From Chloroflexota bacterium (lineage in GTDB: Bacteria > Chloroflexota > Anaerolineae > Caldilineales > Caldilineaceae), in assembly GCA_003577005.1 (NCBI GenBank), contig QEUW01000483.1:1-5462 (forward strand): a DNA stretch of 5,462 bases, read 5' to 3'. Under the pieces are notes generated by a model that saw only the letters and a program-made list of their open reading frames with translations, was not told where the DNA came from and did no database searches. Below are positions 1 to 5,462 of this stretch, one piece after another (the first letter of the stretch is position 1; every line of letters starts with the position of its first letter). A program made the position numbers and the translations under genes.

Positions 1-2212
1 GAGCCTCGCCCCAACTGGCGTTGGCCGCCAGGGAGGTAAGTGGGCCGGCTGTCTTGCCGTAGATGGCCAGCTCCGCAAAATCGTCGCCGATCGTGGCAGC
101 GCGGTAGGCATGGGCATCAAGCCATTCTAGGAGCGCATGATTCGTATAGTCAGACACGGCCAGCAACGTTGATGGAGCGGCATCAAGGGCGGCGGGGGCA
201 GCGGTTGCGCCGGCGGGCAGCACCTCGACCCGCTCTGCTGCCGGGTCGTACATTCCCACCCAGACAGCCAGGTCAGGCGAGGCGTAGAGCAGGCGAGCAT
301 GGTCGCTCCACGCGGCTTGCACAGCTTCCGCCACGGCGCGGGCGCTCGCCCCCTGCTCTGGCGCGGCTTCGGGCCAGCCGGGCCCGGCTGAACGATGGTA
401 CAGGGTAAGCGTGTCACCGTCGGGCAGATGGAACCGCTCCACCGGGGTGTAGAGCGCGGCAAAGAGTGGGTCGCCGGCGTGGATGCGCGCCAGCAGCGCC
501 AACCCCGGCTCGGCGACATTGCGATTGTCGCCATCCTTGAGCAGAACCCACTGCGAAGCGAGCAGATCGGACCAGTTGCCGCCCTCCTCGGTTGTCAGGC
601 CGCGGATGCCTACGTTCAGTTTTTGGGCTGCAATCAGATAGCGGAAAACGCCGCGATGCACCTGATGTGTGTTCACCAGCACGCCAAGGCTCTGCGTATC
701 GTCGCGACCGGCGCTCACCGTTTCCAAGAGCTGCGGGCCGATCCAGTAGCCGGGGTCAGTCTCCCCTGTGCTGGGTGGCTTGGAGTAGTCCGTGCGCACC
801 CACAAGACCGGGTTCCGCTGGTAGAGCGGGTACCAGCCATCGAAGGTAAAGATCCCCCACTGCACGACGAGGAGGGGCAGCCACACTGCACCCATCCCAT
901 AACGAAGCAAGCGTGGATAGGACCAGAGAGCCACGGTCGCCAGTATCGCGAATATTGGCAAAAACGGCGCCAGATTGCGCGGATTCTGCTGTTGGAGCAC
1001 GATCAGGACGACAAGCGCGCCAACGATGCTCAACCAGAGGGGCGTAGCCGCCGGGTTGAGGGTTCGCCGTCGTACCCAGGCCATCAACCACGGCGCCATT
1101 GCAGCCGGGACGATCACCCAAAAGGCCAGCGCGCCCAGATGATGTTCGTAGAAATAGCGGCCATAGCGCACGACATTCCCAAGTGCCAAGGGGCTGACGC
1201 CTTCCTGGCCGCGCACCTCATCGACATAGAGCAGGCGGGCTGCGAAATTGGCGTGGGGTAGATACCAGAGGCTGGCAACGGTCAGGGCGAGAACGAGCGC
1301 CGCCCAGCTATTGGTCACCGGCGTGGAGCGCTGGAACGATGCGTACAGAACCACCGCCAAGAGCACAAACCACCCTAGCCATAACCAACTGCCCAGTGGA
1401 AAGAGCTGCGCCGCCGTGCGATTGGGCCAGAACCAGGCGCTACTCAGCAAGCCCCCAAGCGCAGCAGCGACCAGCAGGCCCCGCCACCGGACACGAGGGC
1501 GCCACAACGCCCCTATCTGGGTGCGCAACGCCCCGCTCTGCCAACCGTACCAGAGCAACGGTAACCAGACGTAGAGAGGTATCGTCCATTTCACCAGCAG
1601 GCCGATCCCCAGGCTGGCCCCCCACACGAGTGACCAACTGCGGTGGGTAAAGCCACGGAGCCGGTGGAGCGCCAGCAGGTTCAACACCACCAGCGCGGTC
1701 AGGAACATCTCGGTGTAAAAAAGCCGGCTCATGGCCGCCATGAGCGGAAAGAGACCCACCAGGAGCGCTGCAAAGAGACCGATCCCTCGCCCTGCAATCG
1801 TGTTTCCCAGCAGATAGGTCAACACGATCACAACCCCCAGCAGCATCACATTGAGCAGTTGGGCGCTGTCCATATTTACGCCAAACAGCCAGAAAAACGG
1901 CTGTACGGCAAGATAGATTGCCGGTGTGCGGTAGGCGGGAAAGGTGAAGGCGCGGAAGAGCGTCTGCGGCGAAAAGTCGGTGAGGAATTTGTTGTACTCG
2001 ATGCTCGTCCAGAGATACTCGCTGGCGTCGTGGCCGACGAGCACGACATTCTGCCTGACCCAATACAGGCTCCCCAACACGTTGAAGGCTAGAATCAGCG
2101 CCAGGCCGGTAAGGAGCAACAGGGTGGTCAGACGCACATGACTCCTTACTGTGGCGTCACTCTCTTGCCCGCTGCGCGGCTCAAAAAGAGCTTCATGCGC
2201 GTCGGTAGTCAT
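1..2212 (-). CDS. GT39 (PMT_2/ArnT-like) membrane glycosyltransferase, C-terminus cut by window edge
   Basis: A continuous frame without stops was traced from ATG at 2212 to base 1 (737 codons plus one base). Residues 1-27 are hydrophilic. About 11-13 hydrophobic segments follow between residues 28 and 457. Family-like features are an acidic motif in the first external loop (GHDASEY, Asp62 and Glu65), an RTPAIYLAVQPFFWLFG-type segment (95-111), SRLFYTEMFLTAL (162-174) with Glu168, and NPRNLAPFLPIFAIL (410-424). Known GT39 enzymes move a sugar from polyprenyl phosphate to a protein or lipid acceptor on the outer membrane face; the acceptor here cannot be read. From about residue 458 the protein is largely soluble for at least 280 residues, longer than ArnT-type enzymes (about 550 residues), and probably external. 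It lies 22 bases after the GT2 gene, which would supply its donor. The ATG has a poor ribosome site. A GTG at 2137 (Val26) has TAAGGAG four bases upstream and is a real alternative start. Confidence 0.88.
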   Translation of the reverse strand, partial: MTTDAHEALFEPRSGQESDATVRSHVRLTTLLLLTGLALILAFNVLGSLYWVRQNVVLVGHDASEYLWTSIEYNKFLTDFSPQTLFRAFTFPAYRTPAIYLAVQPFFWLFGVNMDSAQLLNVMLLGVVIVLTYLLGNTIAGRGIGLFAALLVGLFPLMAAMSRLFYTEMFLTALVVLNLLALHRLRGFTHRSWSLVWGASLGIGLLVKWTIPLYVWLPLLWYGWQSGALRTQIGALWRPRVRWRGLLVAAALGGLLSSAWFWPNRTAAQLFPLGSWLWLGWFVLLAVVLYASFQRSTPVTNSWAALVLALTVASLWYLPHANFAARLLYVDEVRGQEGVSPLALGNVVRYGRYFYEHHLGALAFWVIVPAAMAPWLMAWVRRRTLNPAATPLWLSIVGALVVLIVLQQQNPRNLAPFLPIFAILATVALWSYPRLLRYGMGAVWLPLLVVQWGIFTFDGWYPLYQRNPVLWVRTDYSKPPSTGETDPGYWIGPQLLETVSAGRDDTQSLGVLVNTHQVHRGVFRYLIAAQKLNVGIRGLTTEEGGNWSDLLASQWVLLKDGDNRNVAEPGLALLARIHAGDPLFAALYTPVERFHLPDGDTLTLYHRSAGPGWPEAAPEQGASARAVAEAVQAAWSDHARLLYASPDLAVWVGMYDPAAERVEVLPAGATAAPAALDAAPSTLLAVSDYTNHALLEWLDAHAYRAATIGDDFAELAIYGKTAGPLTSLAANASWGEA

Positions 2213-2234
2213 GGTCGGCGGGTTCCGGCGGTTC

Positions 2235-3296
2235 TCACTCTGCTGAACTGCGGAGCACGTTGCGCACGATATAGATCGGCTTGTCCTGGCTCTCGTGGTA
2301 AGTGCGCGTCACCATTTCGCCCAGAAGCCCCATAGTGACAAGCTGGACACCGATCACAACGAGCAACACGGCCAGCAGCAGCAGCGGTCGTTGTCCAATA
2401 TTTTCGCCCAGGATCAGCTTATGGTAGGTGAGATAGAGGCCGGCCAACCCACCGCCAAAGGCCGACAGCAACCCCAGCGTCCCAAACACATGGATCGGCC
2501 GTGTCGAGTAGGCGCCCAGGAACCAGACGGTGATCAGGTCGAGCATGACGCGCACCGTGCGGCCAATGCCATATTTGGAGCGGCCAAACTGGCGGGCGCG
2601 GTGGTTGACAGGCACTTCGGTTACGGTGCCGCCCACCTGGCTCACCAGCGCAGGGATAAAGCGGTGCAATTCGCCATAGAGCCGCACATGCTGCAACACC
2701 TCGCGACGGTAAGCCTTGAGCGAGCACCCATAATCGTGCAGACGCACATCGGTGACGTTGGAGATGAGCCGGTTGGCAAGCATCGATGGCAACTTACGGT
2801 CGAAGAAGCGGTCTTGGCGGTCTTTGCGCCAGCCGCTGACGATATCGTACCCTTCTTCAACCTGAGCCATAAGCAAGGGAATGTCACGCGGGTCGTTTTG
2901 TAGGTCGGCATCCATCGTGATCACCACATCCCCGCGTGCATGGTCGAAGCCAGCCGAAAAGGCCGCGGTCTGCCCAAAATTGCGCCGGAAGCGGATCACG
3001 ACCAGCCGGCTCTCTTCGTGAGCCCACTCGCGCAACAGCGCATAGCTCTTATCTTTTGAACCATCATCGACGACGATGATCTCAAAACTGTAGCCACACG
3101 CCTCCAGCGCCGTGGTCAACTCTTGGCGCAGATAGGCGATGTTCTCTTCTTCGTTGTAGAGCGGAATGACGACGCTGATCCTGGGGTGAAGGTGCTCAGA
3201 TGCAAGAAATCCATCCGGCACCGGGTCGGCGCTCTGAGGTGGCGTCCACGTGTGTGCAGATACGGTATCGATGTTTTCCATCCTCTGTGCTGGCAT
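2235..3296 (-). CDS. Family 2 glycosyltransferase, polyprenyl-phosphate sugar synthase (DPM1/GtrB/ArnC-like)
   Basis: This 353-residue protein has the GT2 GT-A fold signature VVIPLYNEEENI (42-53), the nucleotide-binding VVDDGSKD (75-82), and the metal-binding DAD in DADLQNDP (129-136). It also has the DYGCSLKAYRREV stretch (188-200) and RQFGRSKYG (235-243) typical of dolichol/undecaprenyl-phosphate sugar synthases. Two C-terminal membrane helices (about 270-292 and 303-327) are followed by GEMVTRTYHESQDKPIY (326-342), the cytoplasmic tail seen in GtrB and ArnC relatives. Such enzymes transfer a sugar from a nucleotide donor to polyprenyl phosphate at the inner membrane face. The sugar (mannose, glucose, GlcNAc or other) is not readable. 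The product would feed the GT39 enzyme directly downstream. The roughly 38-residue N-terminal extension is unlike the family core. The ATG at 3296 has GAGAGG 11 bases upstream, slightly far. An in-frame ATG at 3281 is possible but its purine tract abuts the codon. Confidence 0.95.
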   Translation of the reverse strand: MPAQRMENIDTVSAHTWTPPQSADPVPDGFLASEHLHPRISVVIPLYNEEENIAYLRQELTTALEACGYSFEIIVVDDGSKDKSYALLREWAHEESRLVVIRFRRNFGQTAAFSAGFDHARGDVVITMDADLQNDPRDIPLLMAQVEEGYDIVSGWRKDRQDRFFDRKLPSMLANRLISNVTDVRLHDYGCSLKAYRREVLQHVRLYGELHRFIPALVSQVGGTVTEVPVNHRARQFGRSKYGIGRTVRVMLDLITVWFLGAYSTRPIHVFGTLGLLSAFGGGLAGLYLTYHKLILGENIGQRPLLLLAVLLVVIGVQLVTMGLLGEMVTRTYHESQDKPIYIVRNVLRSSAE

Positions 3297-3329
3297 GACT
3301 CGTGCGCCCTCTCGTGCTCAAACCAAAAC

Positions 3330-3358
3330 AGTGTACACCGCGGTCGCCTATTCGTCAA
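3330..3358 (-). promoter_or_regulatory. Predicted sigma70-type promoter for the GT2-GT39 pair
   Basis: On the minus strand TTGACG (3358-3353) and TACACT (3335-3330) are separated by exactly 17 bases. They match the consensus -35 box in 5 of 6 positions and the -10 box in 4 of 6. Transcription would begin near 3323, about 27 bases before the GT2 ATG. The site fills most of the 93-base gap after the PEP-synthase-like gene, so the glycosyltransferase pair can be its own transcription unit. No clear terminator separates the genes, so read-through is also possible. Prediction by eye only. Confidence 0.5.
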
Positions 3359-3389
3359 AAGAGCTGTTCTTCAAGGGTGCGTCGGCGGG

Positions 3390-4754
3390 TTAGAGCAGGG
3401 AGGGTAAGCCCCCGATCAATGCCGGAGGGATCTCAAGTTGCCGTGACAGGCCCTCACTCTCGCCGATGAGCAATTCAGCCGCTTCTGCCTTCTGCCAGCG
3501 TTTGTATTCGCTCTCTCGTCGCCGGGCAGTAGCCTGAATTTCGCTCTGCGAACTGACATTCCACTCGCCGGTCATCATCTCTTTCATCTCTTCCGGCTCA
3601 AAGAAAAAAACATCATCGACGGCCAGTAGCCGTTGGTCGGCCATGGCGTCGCGGGCGGCTGCCAGCGCCCAGCGCCGCGCCCCGGCCAGGATATAGGCAA
3701 AGGCATGAAGCGCCTGGCTCTGTAAGCGTCGTAGCAGTGCCACCTTTTGCACCAGTTGTTGCGCCTCTTTGCGTCGATTGGGTTCGCTGGCGTCGAGCAG
3801 GGGTTGCGGTGTGGCAGCTCGACGCGCCGCCAGCGCAACCTGCCCGCTGACCAACTTCGCCAAGATAGCAAAGAGCGCGGTGGGGTCATCTGCCCAGCGG
3901 GGATGGCAGACTTCGCCTTCTTGCAAGGTGCGGTGACCAAATTGGGCCAGAAAGGTATGCAGATCGCCTAACAGCGCACGGTGGGCCAGTACGTCCTGCC
4001 AATCGCCGTACTTGCCGGCCAGCAGCCAGTCGCGTACAGCGCCATCTGCACCCGCTGCCTGACTCAACTGCACGAGCCGGCCCTGGATCGTCCATTCGAT
4101 CTCCTCACCTTCGTCGCCGAGTGCCTGGTCAATCAATGCCAGGGCAGCCACGAGGTCTGTGCTTCCAGCAGCCAGGCGTATGAGCCGGTTGTAGAGCAGA
4201 TCCAGATTGTGGCGCGCCGCCAGAAAGACGAGGAAGCTAGGCGCACCCACGTTCTCGATCTCCTCCATGATCTGCAACACTTCGGCCTGGGTCCAGCGCA
4301 ACTCGCCGACTTTGGCGTACCACGCTTTCGCCTGCTGCGTGATGGTGTCGATCTCGGTCGCCAGGCTTTTCAACAGGCTCTCGACCCTGTTCTGCGCCAG
4401 GCCAAACTTCAACCCGGCGATCAGCCCGGGCTTCTCCCACTTGCAGATGGCAAAAGGCTGGCCGTCCAGGTGCAGGGTCAGGGGTTCTATCGCCGCACTC
4501 TCGGCATCGCGTTGGGCGGAAATCGTCAGGTTCAAGTAGGGCCGCCCCTGGTGCTGGCGCAGCACGCGCGCCCGCGGCATAGGGTCAAAACCCAAGCGGT
4601 CATAGTACTGATACCAGGCCCGCCCGGCAATCTCGGCCAGCAGATGATAGCTAAAGGGAGTCAAAGGCCCGGTGACCAGTGGTCGGAGCGGCAAATTGCT
4701 CCAGACAGTGCGGCTGCCCCCTGGCAGACCATTGGGTAAGGTGTACGAATACAA
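3390..4754 (-). CDS. Stand-alone PEP synthase / rifampicin phosphotransferase-like central-domain protein
   Basis: This 454-residue soluble protein resembles the linker region between the ATP-grasp and phospho-histidine domains of PEP-synthase-like enzymes. Matching stretches are the opening VWSNLPLRPLVTGPLTPFSY (17-36), GHRTLQEGEVCHPRWADDP (273-291), the Arg/Ala-rich helices around 327-375, and LLAVDDVFFFEPEEM (376-390). In full-length relatives the swivelling domain with its catalytic His would follow; here the protein stops at 454 just after IPPALIGGLPSLL. No GG-x-x-x-His type motif is present, and no ATP-grasp domain precedes it. It therefore cannot carry out the usual ATP/PEP phosphotransfer alone. 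It may work with separately encoded domains or have another role. The start is TTG at 4754, with GAGG six bases upstream and an in-frame TAA 11 codons before it. The assignment rests on recalled family motifs and is moderately certain; the reading frame itself is secure. Confidence 0.8.
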   Translation of the reverse strand: MYSYTLPNGLPGGSRTVWSNLPLRPLVTGPLTPFSYHLLAEIAGRAWYQYYDRLGFDPMPRARVLRQHQGRPYLNLTISAQRDAESAAIEPLTLHLDGQPFAICKWEKPGLIAGLKFGLAQNRVESLLKSLATEIDTITQQAKAWYAKVGELRWTQAEVLQIMEEIENVGAPSFLVFLAARHNLDLLYNRLIRLAAGSTDLVAALALIDQALGDEGEEIEWTIQGRLVQLSQAAGADGAVRDWLLAGKYGDWQDVLAHRALLGDLHTFLAQFGHRTLQEGEVCHPRWADDPTALFAILAKLVSGQVALAARRAATPQPLLDASEPNRRKEAQQLVQKVALLRRLQSQALHAFAYILAGARRWALAAARDAMADQRLLAVDDVFFFEPEEMKEMMTGEWNVSSQSEIQATARRRESEYKRWQKAEAAELLIGESEGLSRQLEIPPALIGGLPSLL

Positions 4755-4760
4755 ACAATA

Positions 4761-4766
4761 CCTCGA
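4761..4766 (-). promoter_or_regulatory. Ribosome binding site supporting a TTG start
   Basis: The minus strand reads TCGAGG here, followed by six bases and then TTG at 4754-4752. The GAGG core at ideal spacing decides the start of the PEP-synthase-like gene. No ATG or GTG lies in frame between this codon and the upstream in-frame TAA. Confidence 0.6.
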
Positions 4767-4789
4767 AAGCGTCAGAGATTCACTTTACT

Positions 4790-4820
4790 TTGTCGAACCG
4801 GGGTCTATTGTCGCTAGAAT
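4790..4820 (+). promoter_or_regulatory. Weak candidate promoter for the RAM-domain gene, with TTGTCG repeat
   Basis: On the plus strand TTGTCG (4790-4795) and TAGAAT (4815-4820; 5 of 6 matches) are 19 bases apart, longer than the ideal 17. TTGTCG recurs at 4808-4813, 18 bases after the first copy. The second copy overlaps the -10 box of the opposing promoter, so the repeat could also be a regulator site. This is the best plus-strand candidate in the 151-base divergent region but is not strong. Confidence 0.3.
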
Positions 4821-4835
4821 AGGGTGTTGTGTCAA
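4807..4835 (-). promoter_or_regulatory. Predicted sigma70-type promoter for the PEP-synthase-like gene
   Basis: The minus strand carries a perfect TTGACA (4835-4830), a 17-base spacer and GACAAT (4812-4807; 4 of 6 matches to TATAAT). Transcription would start near 4800, giving a leader of about 45 bases before the TTG start at 4754. The spacer overlaps the TAGAAT proposed for the opposite direction, so the two promoters would compete. Prediction by eye. Confidence 0.5.
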
Positions 4836-4887
4836 TTTAGAAAGTTGCCCGCCATCTTCTTCGCCAGTACAATGCTCGCCAGATCGA

Positions 4888-4896
4888 CGAGGAGGA
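4888..4896 (+). promoter_or_regulatory. Strong ribosome binding site of the RAM-domain gene
   Basis: The purine-rich run CGAGGAGGAA contains GGAGG (4891-4895) ten bases before ATG at 4906. It is an excellent Shine-Dalgarno core and sets the start of the plus-strand gene. Confidence 0.7.
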
Positions 4897-4905
4897 ACCA
4901 TCTCA

Positions 4906-5462
4906 ATGACATCAAAAACCAGGGCACGAAATCAAGCTGGCGTGGCCCAGGCGGGCGGCGCCGGTCATCAGCCATCCCGTAAGCCGGTGCTGGCCTTTGT
5001 CGCCGCCGACATTATGAGCGGCAAGGATGAACTGGCGCGCGAGCAATTGCTTAACAACCTGCGCCGCTATCGCACGCCGGGGGTCTCTCCGCTCTGGGTG
5101 CACTGGCAGCGACAGCGCGCCGACCTGAGTTTTGCCTGCACGGTACATGACTTTTCTGAGTTCAATGAGTTTATGCTCGATGTGGTGCGCAGCGTGGACG
5201 GCGTGCGCGAGACGACCACCGTGCTCAGCTTTGGCGGCCATATCGACATCGATGTGCTGCTCGAACTGGAGATGGAAGTGAGCCCTGCCAGTTCCACTGT
5301 GGCAGGCAGCGTGATGATCGACGTTCAACCGGGTCTGGACCGCGCCTGCCTCCAGGCATTGCGCGACCTGCCACCCCACCCCGATGTGCGTTGCGTCTGG
5401 CTGCTCAATTGTTACCACAGCGGCGTCGCCGACTTGATGATGCTGCTCTTGGGCAGCAGTGA
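4906..5462 (+). CDS. Tandem Lrp/AsnC-type ligand-binding (RAM) domain protein without visible HTH, C-terminus cut off
   Basis: The frame stays open from ATG at 4906 to the window end (185 codons plus two bases). Residues 1-27 are polar and probably disordered. Residues 28-125 read like one RAM (AsnC_trans_reg) unit: a strand (VLAFVAADIM), a helix (41-55), Pro-Gly-Val at 58-60, paired strands (63-81), a helix in FSEFNEFMLDVVRS (83-96), Gly-Val at 99-100, and TTTVLSFGGHIDIDVLLELE (103-122). A second unit starts near 133 with AGSVMIDVQPGLDRACLQAL (133-152), then VRCVWLLNCYHSGVADLMMLLLG (161-183, quoted by position: paired strands and a helix start). RAM domains bind amino acids or other small molecules and drive oligomerisation in Lrp-family regulators. 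Here no DNA-binding helix-turn-helix is seen before them, so the protein may be a sensor or partner rather than a classic regulator, unless a DNA-binding region lies past the edge. It is divergent from the PEP-synthase-like gene. Confidence 0.75.
   Translation, partial: MTSKTRARNQAGVAQAGGAGHQPSRKPVLAFVAADIMSGKDELAREQLLNNLRRYRTPGVSPLWVHWQRQRADLSFACTVHDFSEFNEFMLDVVRSVDGVRETTTVLSFGGHIDIDVLLELEMEVSPASSTVAGSVMIDVQPGLDRACLQALRDLPPHPDVRCVWLLNCYHSGVADLMMLLLGSS

Noticed and set aside
395..1261. 288-codon open frame on the plus strand
   Set aside because: It is antisense to the GT39 gene; the translation is rich in Arg, His and Gln without domains, whereas the minus frame encodes clear membrane helices and continues through the whole region.
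1440..2063. 207-codon open frame on the minus strand
   Set aside because: It is out of frame with the GT39 gene on the same strand; its Arg/Pro-rich translation is a frame shadow, and the GT39 frame covers the stretch without a break.
2295..2903. 202-codon open frame on the plus strand
   Set aside because: It is antisense to the well-supported GT2 gene and has no recognisable motif.
3358..3375. Possible hairpin terminator after the PEP-synthase-like gene (AAGA...TCTT with a T run)
   Set aside because: The stem is only four AT-rich pairs with a five-base loop, too weak for an intrinsic terminator, and it abuts the predicted GT2 promoter.
3981..4739. 252-codon open frame on the plus strand
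   Set aside because: It lies wholly antisense to the PEP-synthase-like gene, its translation shows no family motifs, and long antisense frames are common in GC-rich coding DNA. The minus frame has recognisable motifs, a ribosome site and a promoter.
4912..5418. 168-codon open frame on the minus strand
   Set aside because: It overlaps the plus-strand RAM-domain gene, which has a strong ribosome site and family-like pattern; the His/Ala-rich antisense translation looks like a shadow.

Overview
The window is a piece of a GC-rich bacterial chromosome. It has three genes on the minus strand, transcribed toward the left edge, and one gene on the plus strand running off the right edge. The overall look suggests a Chloroflexota (Chloroflexus/Roseiflexus-like) genome. 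That is an impression from the acidic tandem ligand-binding-domain protein, the lone PEP-synthase-like protein and the Trp-rich GT39 enzyme. No marker gene proves it.

Left part (1-3296, minus strand): a two-gene glycosylation unit. The upstream gene encodes a family 2 glycosyltransferase of the DPM1/GtrB/ArnC type, which loads a sugar onto polyprenyl phosphate. After 22 bases comes a large family 39 (PMT_2/ArnT-like) integral-membrane glycosyltransferase, which would use that lipid-linked sugar on the outer face of the membrane. The GT39 reading frame was traced by hand without a stop from 2212 to base 1, so it is cut by the window edge. A promoter-like TTGACG-17-TACACT sits in the 93-base gap upstream of the GT2 gene.

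Middle part (3390-4754, minus strand): a 454-residue protein that looks like only the central region of a PEP synthase / rifampicin phosphotransferase-type enzyme. I see neither an ATP-grasp domain nor a swivelling phospho-histidine domain. It starts at TTG, supported by a well-placed GAGG, and has a promoter-like TTGACA-17-GACAAT upstream.

Right part (4906-5462, plus strand): the start of a divergent gene for a protein with two Lrp/AsnC-type ligand-binding (RAM) domains and no visible helix-turn-helix. The 151-base divergent region (4755-4905) carries overlapping candidate promoters for both directions and an 18-base-spaced TTGTCG repeat.

No RNA genes, insertion sequences, CRISPR arrays or clear terminators were seen. 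The most unusual items are the stand-alone PEP-synthase central domain and its divergent HTH-less RAM-domain neighbour. No complete new system can be claimed from this window.
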